A DNA stretch of 13,183 nucleotides, taken from an uncultured Flavobacterium sp. (GTDB taxonomy: Bacteria > Bacteroidota > Bacteroidia > Flavobacteriales > Flavobacteriaceae). The position numbers and the translations under genes are program-made. Position 1 is the stretch's first letter; the number at the start of each line of letters is the position of its first letter. The DNA is taken from the NCBI GenBank assembly GCA_946479395.1, contig CAMLFV010000069.1, positions 1-13,183 on the forward strand. Reading direction: 5' to 3'. Positions 1-6,863 of this stretch are shown here, piece after piece. The notes beneath the pieces were generated by a model. It ran no database searches and was not told the DNA's origin. It saw only the letters and a list, made by a program, of their open reading frames with translations.

Positions 1-189
1 GATGAAAAAGGAAATTATTTCTGCGGACCTTATTTGTTAGATTATAAAATGGTTGAGGCTGATTTTAAACTGGGCGATAAAATTAGTATTAAAAAATTGA
101 TTAACAACCCAAGCCACATGAGTTCTGAATTGTATCCAAAAAAATCAATTAAGTTTTCGCTGGCTAACGGCGATAAACCAAGTAAATAA
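1..189 (+). CDS. C-terminal end of an unrecognised protein (partial)
   Basis: The frame is open from the first base of the window and ends at the TAA at 187-189, giving the last 62 residues of a gene that starts upstream. The tail is hydrophilic and lysine-rich (near the end it reads KKSIKFSLANGDKPSK) and shows no membrane segment, lipobox or sorting domain. Codon use matches the rest of the window, and a strong hairpin terminator follows the stop codon by one base, which supports it being a real gene end. I do not recognise the family from this fragment and propose no function. It is the only plus-strand gene seen and it converges on the MORN-repeat lipoprotein gene. Confidence 0.75.
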   Translation, partial: DEKGNYFCGPYLLDYKMVEADFKLGDKISIKKLINNPSHMSSELYPKKSIKFSLANGDKPSK

Positions 190-190
190 A

Positions 191-226
191 GAAATCCATC
201 GCATTAAACGATGGATTTCTTTGTTT
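191..226. terminator. Shared terminator between convergent genes
   Basis: A perfect 11-bp inverted repeat (GAAATCCATCG at 191-201 and CGATGGATTTC at 209-219) encloses a 7-base loop. It is followed by a T-rich run on the plus strand and preceded by an A-rich run, which reads as T-rich on the minus strand. It starts one base after the plus-strand stop and lies 12-47 bases past the stop of the minus-strand gene ending at 238. It can plausibly end transcription in both directions. Confidence 0.85.
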
Positions 227-237
227 GATCTTTATGC

Positions 238-1239
238 TTAAAATTTCTCTTCTTTAATTAAATTTCCATTTTCGAAATATCTCTTTTTTATTAGTTTTCC
301 GTTTCTATCAAAATCTTCCCAAATTCCAAATGGTTTGTTTTCTTTATAATATCCGCTTATAGAAACTACCCCATTATCGTGATATCTTACAGATTTTCCA
401 TTTAAATTTCCATTGTCGTAGTTCTCCTCTGCGATTAATTGCCCTTGCTTGTTCCATTTTTTTAAACTTCCTACAACAATGTCATTTTTAAAAAAATTCA
501 ATGATGCTCTATTTCCGTTTTCATGCCATTCTTCGTTCTTACCATGAGATTTTCCGTTTTTCCACTCTGCTTCATATTTCAAAGCACCACTTTCATAATA
601 TGTTGTCATCAACCCATCCATTAACCCTTCTTTTCGATAAGAGAGCTCTTCTAATTGTCCATTTTCATACCAAATTTTCACTTGACCATTAAGTTTACCA
701 TCTTTCCGATCAGTAATAGAAGATGTCTGTCCATTTTCATGAAAGATTGTTTCTCTTCCTGTGTTATTGATAAATTCTTGAACACGTTCAATTTGACCAT
801 TAGTATAATAACGTATCAAATCTTCGCTCATTTGATTATTTTTTACAGTACCTTTTTGAAATATTGATCCATCTTGATACTTCTCTTCATATAATCCATC
901 CTTTAAATAAAAGTTATAAGCTGTGTCATTTACAAAAATTTTATATCGAATAATATTTTCTTTTTCATCATACCTATAAAGCGTGTCAATTGGTTTTCTA
1001 TCTTTTAATTTTCCTCTCTCAAAAATTTTCCCATTAGCATAAAATAAATGATAAACTCCATTCTCAACCGTAGTTTCATCAGTTATTGGAATCCACGAAG
1101 CTTTACTTGAATCTTCATCAATCCAATACGCCCAATTTTCATTTCTTTTTGAAGCATCGTTAAAATCACCTTCTTTACAACTGATAAGAATAAAACCCGT
1201 AAATAGAAATAATATAGTGTATCTAAATAAATTCATCAT
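238..1239 (-). CDS. MORN-repeat-variant (YwqK-like) lipoprotein
   Basis: The 333-residue product starts with a short hydrophobic signal ending in a lipobox (LISC, lipidated Cys21), so it should be anchored in the envelope. From about residue 65 to the end it is a run of roughly ten degenerate repeats of about 23 residues with the core Y/W-x-(E/D/N)-N-G-x-(L/I), for example WYENGQLEEL, WHENGNRASL and YHDNGVVSIS. This is the MORN-variant repeat of proteins often labelled 'YwqK family antitoxin'. The repeats form beta-hairpin ladders; a ligand cannot be predicted. There are two adjacent ATG codons (1239 and 1236), and either could be the start. A one-mismatch -7 box (TAAATTAG, 1251-1244) lies just upstream, but no properly spaced TTG was found. 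No toxin partner is adjacent, so I read it as a surface lipoprotein, not an antitoxin. Confidence 0.85.
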   Translation of the reverse strand: MMNLFRYTILFLFTGFILISCKEGDFNDASKRNENWAYWIDEDSSKASWIPITDETTVENGVYHLFYANGKIFERGKLKDRKPIDTLYRYDEKENIIRYKIFVNDTAYNFYLKDGLYEEKYQDGSIFQKGTVKNNQMSEDLIRYYTNGQIERVQEFINNTGRETIFHENGQTSSITDRKDGKLNGQVKIWYENGQLEELSYRKEGLMDGLMTTYYESGALKYEAEWKNGKSHGKNEEWHENGNRASLNFFKNDIVVGSLKKWNKQGQLIAEENYDNGNLNGKSVRYHDNGVVSISGYYKENKPFGIWEDFDRNGKLIKKRYFENGNLIKEEKF

Positions 1240-1253
1240 ATTGCTAATTTAAT

Positions 1254-1288
1254 AAAAAACACCTACAAGAATAAATATCTTGCAGGTG
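1254..1288 (-). terminator. Terminator of the prolyl oligopeptidase gene
   Basis: On the minus strand a 10-bp stem with one A-C mismatch (CACCTGCAAG paired with CTTGTAGGTG, plus-strand arms 1279-1288 and 1260-1269, 9-base loop) is followed directly by six T residues (1259-1254). It lies 24 bases past the stop codon at 1312. This is a typical intrinsic terminator. Confidence 0.85.
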
Positions 1289-1311
1289 CTTGGTAAGTAT
1301 ATTGTTTGAAA

Positions 1312-3426
1312 CTACAACTTCGTAACGCCCATATTCCAAAGGGTGAACGCTTGTATATCGGCATTTTCGTTGATGGTTTGCTGAACCGATTTTCCTGCGC
1401 CATGACCTGCATTCACATCAATACGAATTAACATTGGATTATTTCCTTGATTTTTCTCTTGTAATTCTGCTGCGAATTTAAAGCTGTGTGCCGGTACTAC
1501 TCTATCGTCGTGATCGCCTGTGGTAACCATTGTTGCCGGATACGAAGTGCCTGCTTTTACATTATGCACCGGTGAATATCCTTTTAAATAATTAAACATT
1601 TCGTTAGAATCTTCTGCCGTTCCGTAATCGTAAGCCCAGCCTGCACCTGCCGTAAACGTATGGTAACGCAACATATCTAAGACTCCAACTGCCGGTAAAG
1701 CTACCTTTATTAAATCTGGTCGCTGTGTCATGGTTGCACCAACCAATAATCCTCCGTTTGATCCACCGCGAATTGCCAGTTTCTCGCTCGATGTATATTT
1801 TTCTTTAATTAAATATTCTGCTGCTGCAATAAAATCGTCGAACACATTTTGTTTTTGCATTTTGGTTCCGGCATCGTGCCATTTTTTACCGTATTCACCG
1901 CCGCCACGTAAATTTGCAACAGCGTAAACGCCGCCATTTTCTAACCAAACCGCATTGGCAACACTAAAGCTTGGTGTTAACGACACATTGAAACCTCCGT
2001 AGGCATACAACATTGTTGGGTTTGTTCCATCTAACTTTGTTCCTTTTTTATAGGTAATCATCATAGGAACTTGGGTGCCGTCTTTAGACGCATAAAAAAC
2101 CTGTTTAGATTCGTAGTCGCTTGGGTTGAACTTTACTTTTGGCTGCTGATACACTTGTGATGTTCCCGCAGCAATATCCATCTTATAAATAGTTCCCGGC
2201 GTAATGTAGTTGGTAAACGAATAGTACAAATCTTTCGCATCTTTTTTTCCGCCAAAACCACTTGCTGTTCCTAAGCCCGGCAACTGAATTTTGCGAATGA
2301 ATTTACCTGAATAATCAAATTGTTCAACAACCGAAACGGCATCTTTCATGTATCGAGCAAAAAAATATCCGCCGGCTTTAGATAAATCAAGCACGTTGTC
2401 ACTTTCTAAAATCAAATCTTCCCATGCGCTTAAATTAATTACCTTAACCGCATCTACCACCATTAATTTTTTATTGGGCGCTTTTAGGTTTGTTTCGATA
2501 TACAATTTTCCGTCTTTAGAATCAATTATAGAATAATCGTTATCAAACCCCGTAACAACTGTTTGAATTTGGCTGTTTGCTTTTGTTAGATCTTGAATGT
2601 ACAATTCGTTGCCCGATGTAGCATTTGCAGCAGTTACCACCAAATATTTTTGATCGTTGGTAACGTATCCGCCAACATAACGGCGTTTGTATTTTTCACC
2701 AAAAACAAGCTTGTCAGTTTTTTGCGATGTTCCTAACTTGTGATAATATAATTTATGCTGATCTGTTTTCGCAGAAAGTTCTGATCCTGTTGGTTTGTCG
2801 TAGCTTGAATAATAGAAGCCCTCGTTTTTGTACCAGCTAATTCCTGAAAATTTCACATCGATCAAGGTTTCCCCGATTACCGATTTATCTTTTGCGTTTA
2901 AAACAATAATTTTTCTCCAGTCGCTTCCACCTTCTGATATAGCGTAGGCAACCAAACTTCCATCTTCGGTAAAAGAAACATCGGCTAACGACGTGGTTCC
3001 ATCCTTAGAAAAGGTATTTGGATCTAAGAAAATTTCTTCTTTACCCGATTTATCTTTTCGATACAAAACCGACTGATTCTGTAAACCGTCGTTCTTATAA
3101 TAATAGGTAAAATCGCCTTCTACAAACGGAGCGCCAATTTTTTCGTAGTTCCATTTTTCTGTCAATTGTTTTTTTAACTGATCGCGGTACGGAATCTGAT
3201 CTAAATAAGCAAAAGTTACGTTGTTTTGAGCCGTAACCCAAGCGGCTGTTTCGGCAGATCGGTCGTCTTCTAACCAACGATATGGATCTGCTATTTTGTT
3301 GTTAAAGTAAGTATCTATAACTTCTTTTTTGGCTGTTTGCGGATAATTCATTGCTTTATTTTGGGCATTTACGCTTTGCGAAAGGATAACCGAAGCGATA
3401 AAAATAGAACTAACTAATTTTTTCAT
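1312..3426 (-). CDS. Prolyl oligopeptidase (peptidase family S9A), exported
   Basis: This serine peptidase cleaves short peptides after proline. Numbered from the chosen start it has 704 residues, close to pig prolyl oligopeptidase (710) and the periplasmic E. meningosepticum enzyme (about 705). Residues 1-21 form a Sec signal peptide ending VNA before Gln. The family N-terminal block (DPYRWLED) lies near residue 47, a seven-bladed propeller region follows to about 440, and then the alpha/beta-hydrolase domain. The catalytic triad is visible: Ser556 in GGSNGG, Asp640 in DHDDRVVP and His675 in AGHGAGK. The frame stays open to an upstream ATG at 3477, but those 17 codons overlap the preceding gene's terminator and precede the MKK signal start, so 3426 is preferred. 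It probably has its own promoter (3448-3477) and its own terminator, making it a single-gene unit. Confidence 0.95.
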   Translation of the reverse strand: MKKLVSSIFIASVILSQSVNAQNKAMNYPQTAKKEVIDTYFNNKIADPYRWLEDDRSAETAAWVTAQNNVTFAYLDQIPYRDQLKKQLTEKWNYEKIGAPFVEGDFTYYYKNDGLQNQSVLYRKDKSGKEEIFLDPNTFSKDGTTSLADVSFTEDGSLVAYAISEGGSDWRKIIVLNAKDKSVIGETLIDVKFSGISWYKNEGFYYSSYDKPTGSELSAKTDQHKLYYHKLGTSQKTDKLVFGEKYKRRYVGGYVTNDQKYLVVTAANATSGNELYIQDLTKANSQIQTVVTGFDNDYSIIDSKDGKLYIETNLKAPNKKLMVVDAVKVINLSAWEDLILESDNVLDLSKAGGYFFARYMKDAVSVVEQFDYSGKFIRKIQLPGLGTASGFGGKKDAKDLYYSFTNYITPGTIYKMDIAAGTSQVYQQPKVKFNPSDYESKQVFYASKDGTQVPMMITYKKGTKLDGTNPTMLYAYGGFNVSLTPSFSVANAVWLENGGVYAVANLRGGGEYGKKWHDAGTKMQKQNVFDDFIAAAEYLIKEKYTSSEKLAIRGGSNGGLLVGATMTQRPDLIKVALPAVGVLDMLRYHTFTAGAGWAYDYGTAEDSNEMFNYLKGYSPVHNVKAGTSYPATMVTTGDHDDRVVPAHSFKFAAELQEKNQGNNPMLIRIDVNAGHGAGKSVQQTINENADIQAFTLWNMGVTKL

Positions 3427-3447
3427 GATTAAATTATTGATGTTCTG

Positions 3448-3477
3448 CAAAATAAAAAAACTTGCCGAGGTTGGCAA
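3448..3477 (-). promoter_or_regulatory. Probable promoter of the prolyl oligopeptidase gene
   Basis: On the minus strand a TTG (3477-3475) is followed after 19 bases by TTATTTTG (3455-3448), one mismatch from the Bacteroidota -7 box TAnnTTTG. The known flavobacterial spacing is about 17-23 bases. Transcription would start about 18 bases before the ATG at 3426. The -33 element lies in the stem of the upstream gene's terminator. Confidence 0.5.
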
Positions 3478-3482
3478 GTTTT
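3454..3482 (-). terminator. Terminator of the second YD-repeat lipoprotein unit
   Basis: A perfect 10-bp stem (plus-strand arms 3457-3466 and 3473-3482, containing CTTGCC and GGCAAG) with a 6-base loop runs into a minus-strand T tract at 3460-3454. It follows the stop of the 3505-4239 gene by about 22 bases. It overlaps the probable promoter of the next gene. Confidence 0.85.
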
Positions 3483-3504
3483 AATTATCTGAATTGAAGT
3501 TTGA

Positions 3505-4239
3505 TTACTTTTTAGTGTATTCTATTGTTTGTGTGTAAGTACCTTCTGTAGATGAAGTTGCTTCCATTTTCACAGGATAGTTATCAGCATTATAATCATA
3601 TTTTACTGTTCCCGTAAAATTATCTTCTGGAAAATCTGAATCTTCATAATTTATCCTCACTGCATTATTAACCAAGTTTGTTTGATTTTCTAAGATATAG
3701 GTTGAAACCCATTTTGGAAGGTTTAGGTTTTTAAAGATTCCGTTTTTAGCATCAAAAGTTAATTTTACCTCTTCGCTGTCATCGCTCGTCATCTTTGTGA
3801 TATTTCCATTTGCATCATAGCTATAAGTAAAATATCCGTCGTTAATCAAATTTCCTTTACTATCTAAAGTCAATTCTTCGGTATCGGTTTGAGTTTGTCC
3901 GTTAAACTCACCTTTCATGTTAAGAGTTAACTTTGTTCCCGATTGTGTAAATGTGTAAGTTGTTTTATAAACTTCATCTATAGAAACAACTTCAACTAAC
4001 TGGTTTCCGTTGTAGGTAAATGTATATTCGTACCCATCACTTTCGGTAATTCTTGTTACCTGTCCCTTGTTGTTGTAAGTGTAAGTTGTTGTATAATCGT
4101 CTGAAACAATTTTCGATGGAAGGTACATTTTTGTAACATCAACCGTTCCTTCTTCTGTTGGGTTGTTATCATCGTTTTTATCACAAGATGTGAACATTAA
4201 TCCGGCTAAAACAAATGCCGATAATACTACTTTTTTCAT
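3505..4239 (-). CDS. YD-repeat-like lipoprotein, paralogue A
   Basis: The product is a 244-residue lipoprotein (lipobox FTSC, Cys19) with an acidic, Asn-rich linker after the cysteine, as in exported Bacteroidota lipoproteins. The body consists of alternating Tyr/Thr beta strands with short motifs such as YNNKGQVTRI (residues 55-64) and YDANGNITKM (141-150), which resemble RHS/YD repeats. It shares a C-terminal block with its neighbour at 4259-4975: NGIFKN, then P(K/Q)W, then LVNN, V and I-x-Y (residues 166-198 here). Both proteins end in EYTKK. It starts 19 bases after its neighbour's stop with no -7 box between, so the two are probably co-transcribed. Function is unknown. A wall, glycan or surface-binding beta-sheet protein is plausible but unproven. 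Confidence 0.88.
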   Translation of the reverse strand: MKKVVLSAFVLAGLMFTSCDKNDDNNPTEEGTVDVTKMYLPSKIVSDDYTTTYTYNNKGQVTRITESDGYEYTFTYNGNQLVEVVSIDEVYKTTYTFTQSGTKLTLNMKGEFNGQTQTDTEELTLDSKGNLINDGYFTYSYDANGNITKMTSDDSEEVKLTFDAKNGIFKNLNLPKWVSTYILENQTNLVNNAVRINYEDSDFPEDNFTGTVKYDYNADNYPVKMEATSSTEGTYTQTIEYTKK

Positions 4240-4258
4240 AAGTATATAAGAATTAAAA

Positions 4259-4975
4259 TTATTTTTTAGTGTATTCTACTTTTATGTAATAATCTTCGTT
4301 TGAAAACAATATTTTTTCAGGAAAATTATCGGTGTTGTAAGTATAAGTGATTGTTTGGGTATCGGTTTCTGATGATTCTAAATCTTTATAATCAATTTTT
4401 ACACAGTTGTTAACCAAATAAAAAAAGTAATCGTCTAACAAATAAACATACAGCCATTGTGGCGTTTTTACATTTTTAAAGATGCCATTTTTAGTATCGT
4501 ATTCAAATGTGTATTCGTCGTAAGGACTGGTTACTTTCTTTATATTTCCTGCGGTATCGTAAGTGATTGATCCGCCATCGTAACCTACTAACCTACCTTT
4601 AGCATCAATCGTAAAAGCATCTACAGGTTCTGGATCATTATCATAAGAGATCAATACATTATTGCCTTGATAGGTAAAAGTATAATCAGATGTATAGGTG
4701 TTTTCTGTAGTAACTTCTTGAACTTTTGCCGAAGTTACTAAATCGCCGGTATAATTTAGGGTGGTAGTAATGGTATAATCAGAATCGCCTTGTTTCATTT
4801 CGGAAATTCTGTTTTTATCATCGTACTTAAAAGTAACCGGCCCACTGTCTCCGTATATTTTTGAAGGAAGATAAATTGCGTTGGTAGTTTGATCGTCTTG
4901 TTCTTCTTTATCTTTGTCGCAAGAAGTGAATGCAAAACCCACAAAAAGCAGGGTTGCAAAGATTATTTTCTTCAT
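4259..4975 (-). CDS. YD-repeat-like lipoprotein, paralogue B
   Basis: The product is a 238-residue lipoprotein (lipobox FTSC, Cys19; mature N-terminus CDKDKEEQDD). After the linker comes the conserved start of the folded part (YLPSKI, residues 35-40; paralogue A has YLPSKIVSDD), then YD-type motifs such as YDTAGNIKKV (139-148) and the block NGIFKN (163-168) to LVNNCVKIDY (187-196) shared with paralogue A. It ends EYTKK like A. It is the first gene of a two-gene unit and has a well-formed promoter (4998-5027) nested in the terminator of the gene before it. It is clearly a tandem duplicate of its neighbour. The biological role is not recognisable from sequence. Confidence 0.88.
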   Translation of the reverse strand: MKKIIFATLLFVGFAFTSCDKDKEEQDDQTTNAIYLPSKIYGDSGPVTFKYDDKNRISEMKQGDSDYTITTTLNYTGDLVTSAKVQEVTTENTYTSDYTFTYQGNNVLISYDNDPEPVDAFTIDAKGRLVGYDGGSITYDTAGNIKKVTSPYDEYTFEYDTKNGIFKNVKTPQWLYVYLLDDYFFYLVNNCVKIDYKDLESSETDTQTITYTYNTDNFPEKILFSNEDYYIKVEYTKK

Positions 4976-4997
4976 AAGTTAATTTCTAAATTTGGTG

Positions 4998-5027
4998 CAA
5001 ATATAAAACTCCTTTCCATATAAACAA
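4998..5027 (-). promoter_or_regulatory. Promoter of the paralogue B and A lipoprotein unit
   Basis: The minus strand carries TTG (5027-5025), 19 bases, then TATATTTG (5005-4998), a perfect match to the flavobacterial -7 consensus TAnnTTTG with normal spacing. The start site would fall about 18 bases before the ATG at 4975. The TTG lies in the loop of the upstream gene's terminator hairpin and the -7 box begins in its T tract. Confidence 0.7.
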
Positions 5028-5037
5028 GAAAGGAGTT
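5001..5037 (-). terminator. Terminator of the DUF4625/YD lipoprotein unit
   Basis: A perfect 10-bp stem (AACTCCTTTC at 5007-5016 and GAAAGGAGTT at 5028-5037 on the plus strand) with an 11-base loop is followed on the minus strand by TTTTATATTT. It lies 23 bases past the stop codon of the 5060-5794 gene. Confidence 0.85.
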
Positions 5038-5059
5038 GATTTATTGCAATGTTAATTGA

Positions 5060-5794
5060 TTAATAATTAATGGTATAAATTTGGTTTTCGGTTGAACCGT
5101 TTTCGGTGTAATTTACAGACATTCGTGTAGGATAACCTGCAATAATATGTTCTACTGGATACGAATAAGTTTCAGACGAAGTGTAAGTTGTTCCTTGGTT
5201 TTCTGAAACATTTGTTACCGAAATTGGGTTATTCTCACCGAAATAATACAAATCAAAATCGCTTAACAACAATACCCATTTAGGCGATGTTATACCGCTT
5301 AAAATACCTTTGTCATTATTGTAGCTTGCGGTTGTTGTAGAATTTCCGTTGACAATTTTTACAATATTACCTTTGGTATCGTAAGTAAAAGTAACTAAAA
5401 CATCTGCATTGCTAAAGTTTAAAACCTGACCTTTTTCATTAAAATTAAACAAAACATAATCATTATCGTCACCAGTTACTCTTGCTTGATTTGCTGTTGG
5501 GTAAGTAATGGTGTACGAATCGGTTTCGGTTCCTGTAGGATCGTTATAAATGGTTACAAACTTTGTTACTTTACCGGTGCTATCGTAGGTAAAAATAGTT
5601 TCGGTGTATTCAGTTTCAGAATCTTTATCGATTATTTTTACCAACTGTCCGTTTGCACTGTATGTAAAAAGTAAATTACCACTTACACTTGTTATTGATT
5701 TTGGAAGTTTTTTTAATTCGGCAACATTGTCGTCGCTTTTACACGAAACAAATATTACAGATGCCATTAAAACAGGTATTATAATCTTTTTCAT
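5060..5794 (-). CDS. YD-repeat-like lipoprotein, paralogue C
   Basis: From the ATG at 5794 this encodes 244 residues with a signal sequence MKKIIIPVLMASVIFVSC (lipidated Cys18). The frame extends to an ATG at 5827, but that start would overlap the upstream gene and put 11 polar residues before the signal, so 5794 is preferred; the gap to the upstream stop is then 10 bases. The mature part has the LPKSIT motif after the linker and YD-type strands (YSANGQLVKI, YDTKGNIVKI). Its KGI...PKW block corresponds to the NGIFKN...P(K/Q)W block of paralogues A and B, but it diverges more and lacks the EYTKK end. It is translationally close to, and presumably co-transcribed with, the DUF4625-like lipoprotein gene. 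Function is unknown. Confidence 0.87.
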   Translation of the reverse strand: MKKIIIPVLMASVIFVSCKSDDNVAELKKLPKSITSVSGNLLFTYSANGQLVKIIDKDSETEYTETIFTYDSTGKVTKFVTIYNDPTGTETDSYTITYPTANQARVTGDDNDYVLFNFNEKGQVLNFSNADVLVTFTYDTKGNIVKIVNGNSTTTASYNNDKGILSGITSPKWVLLLSDFDLYYFGENNPISVTNVSENQGTTYTSSETYSYPVEHIIAGYPTRMSVNYTENGSTENQIYTINY

Positions 5795-5804
5795 ATATTT
5801 TGAA

Positions 5805-6245
5805 TTATTCTGCTGCCGGATAAACAATACGGATTGGCTTGTAATAAGTTGTCATTCTTAGATTGACGTCAGAAGCCTTTACCTCTATTATATAATCACC
5901 TTCTGCATAAGTTTTTCCTTCAGATTTCGCAGGTAAAATAACAGTTTGAACTTGATCTATCTCAGTAAAATACCCATCAAGATCAAAACGCTTCTGATTC
6001 ACTTTAAACTCATCCGGTAAAGACTCTTTCGAATAAATTTCATACGCATATTCGTAAACACCTGTTTGGTCTGTAAACTTAAAAAACATACCTAATTCTT
6101 CACCAAACTTAAATTCTTTATTATCTGGAATATTAGTAATTTCAATCTTTGGACCAACAGTGTCCGGATCTTCGTCGTTACAACCAACAAAAGTAAAAGC
6201 CGTCGTTAATAAAAACAAAAGGCTTATTTGCTTGAAAAATTTCAT
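5805..6245 (-). CDS. DUF4625-like lipoprotein without histidines
   Basis: The product is a 146-residue lipoprotein (lipobox FVGC, Cys22; then NDEDPDT). The body is a single small beta-sandwich-like domain that opens with GPKIEITNI, the pattern seen in DUF4625 proteins and in the neighbouring gene at 6396-6845 (KPTIEIITP). It ends in the strand KPIRIVYP. It contains no histidine at all, in contrast to that neighbour, which has twelve. It is the first gene of a unit with the YD-like lipoprotein at 5060-5794 (10-base gap) and has a -7 box 20 bases upstream. The DUF4625 assignment is by remembered pattern, not a search. Function is unknown. Confidence 0.8.
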   Translation of the reverse strand: MKFFKQISLLFLLTTAFTFVGCNDEDPDTVGPKIEITNIPDNKEFKFGEELGMFFKFTDQTGVYEYAYEIYSKESLPDEFKVNQKRFDLDGYFTEIDQVQTVILPAKSEGKTYAEGDYIIEVKASDVNLRMTTYYKPIRIVYPAAE

Positions 6246-6265
6246 ACTTTAATTCATTTAATCTT

Positions 6266-6273
6266 CAAATATA
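6266..6273 (-). promoter_or_regulatory. -7 box for the DUF4625/YD lipoprotein unit
   Basis: The minus strand carries TATATTTG (6273-6266), a perfect TAnnTTTG match, 20 bases before the ATG at 6245. The only nearby upstream TTG (6288-6286) is 12 bases away, shorter than the usual 17-23, so the -33 element is uncertain. Confidence 0.55.
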
Positions 6274-6342
6274 AACGAATAATTTCAAACTTTAGTATTT
6301 TTGAAATGTGCTTAACATTTAGATTTTAGTTAATCTTTTAAT

Positions 6343-6373
6343 AAAAAAATCCCAAACCAAAACGATTTGGGAT
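6343..6373 (-). terminator. Terminator of the putative metal-handling unit
   Basis: An 8-bp stem (ATCCCAAA at 6349-6356 and TTTGGGAT at 6366-6373 on the plus strand) with a 9-base loop runs into seven minus-strand T residues (6349-6343). It lies 22 bases past the stop of the 6396-6845 gene and closes the unit that includes the TonB receptor. Confidence 0.85.
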
Positions 6374-6395
6374 CTGTAAAAAAACAATAAATCTA

Positions 6396-6845
6396 TTAAT
6401 GAGCATGGTCGTGACCAATAAAAATTTCAACAAACTGCTGGTTTTGGTTGCCGTTTACATCTAAAACCGTAATTCCGACATGGTAATGCTCTTCTGGGGC
6501 ATCGGCAGGAATATTAATGGCATGCTCTAAAGCATAAGTTGCTGTTTTGTTAGGAACTTCTCCTGTAAATGCATATTCGTAATGTTCGTTATGTAACTGT
6601 TTTGCTTTATGTTCGTGACCGTCTTCTGCCGAGTGAATTTCGATTTTATAACTTGCCAAGCCTACATTATCTACCAAATTTGCTTTTACTGTAAAAACCG
6701 ATCCTGGTTCAACTTCTTGGTGATCTGTTGGTGTGATAATTTCAATGGTTGGTTTTGTTGTATCTACCACTGCATCATCATCTGAACATGATGAAACTGC
6801 TAATAAACTGATTATTGCGAAACTTAAACTTGCTAATTTTTTCAT
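6396..6845 (-). CDS. Histidine-rich DUF4625-like lipoprotein
   Basis: The product is a 149-residue lipoprotein (lipobox VSSC, Cys20). The mature part starts with an acidic linker and the KPTIEIITP strand typical of DUF4625, followed by PGSVFTVKANLVDNVGLASY. Twelve histidines are present (42, 71, 77, 79, 85, 88, 108, 120, 122, 145, 147, 149), grouped as HxxxxxHEH, HYH and a C-terminal HDHAH, which suggests transition-metal binding. It starts 18 bases after the stop of the TonB receptor gene and is followed by a terminator, so it is very probably the last gene of the receptor's operon. I infer a surface or periplasmic metal-binding partner of the receptor. The metal and the direction of transfer cannot be read from the sequence. 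Confidence 0.85.
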   Translation of the reverse strand: MKKLASLSFAIISLLAVSSCSDDDAVVDTTKPTIEIITPTDHQEVEPGSVFTVKANLVDNVGLASYKIEIHSAEDGHEHKAKQLHNEHYEYAFTGEVPNKTATYALEHAINIPADAPEEHYHVGITVLDVNGNQNQQFVEIFIGHDHAH

Positions 6846-6863
6846 GATTGATTTCTTTTTAAA

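Noticed and set aside
238..1239. Toxin-antitoxin system suggested by the YwqK-type repeats
   Set aside because: The protein is a lipoprotein and no small toxin-like gene is adjacent. The antitoxin label is a family name only.
1244..1268. Fourth nested terminator/promoter between the prolyl oligopeptidase and the MORN gene
   Set aside because: The -7 candidate TAAATTAG has a mismatch and the TTG is only 14 bases away, below the usual spacing.
3427..3477. Longer N-terminus for the prolyl oligopeptidase (ATG at 3477)
   Set aside because: The 17 extra codons overlap the preceding gene's terminator and would put polar residues before a complete MKK signal peptide.
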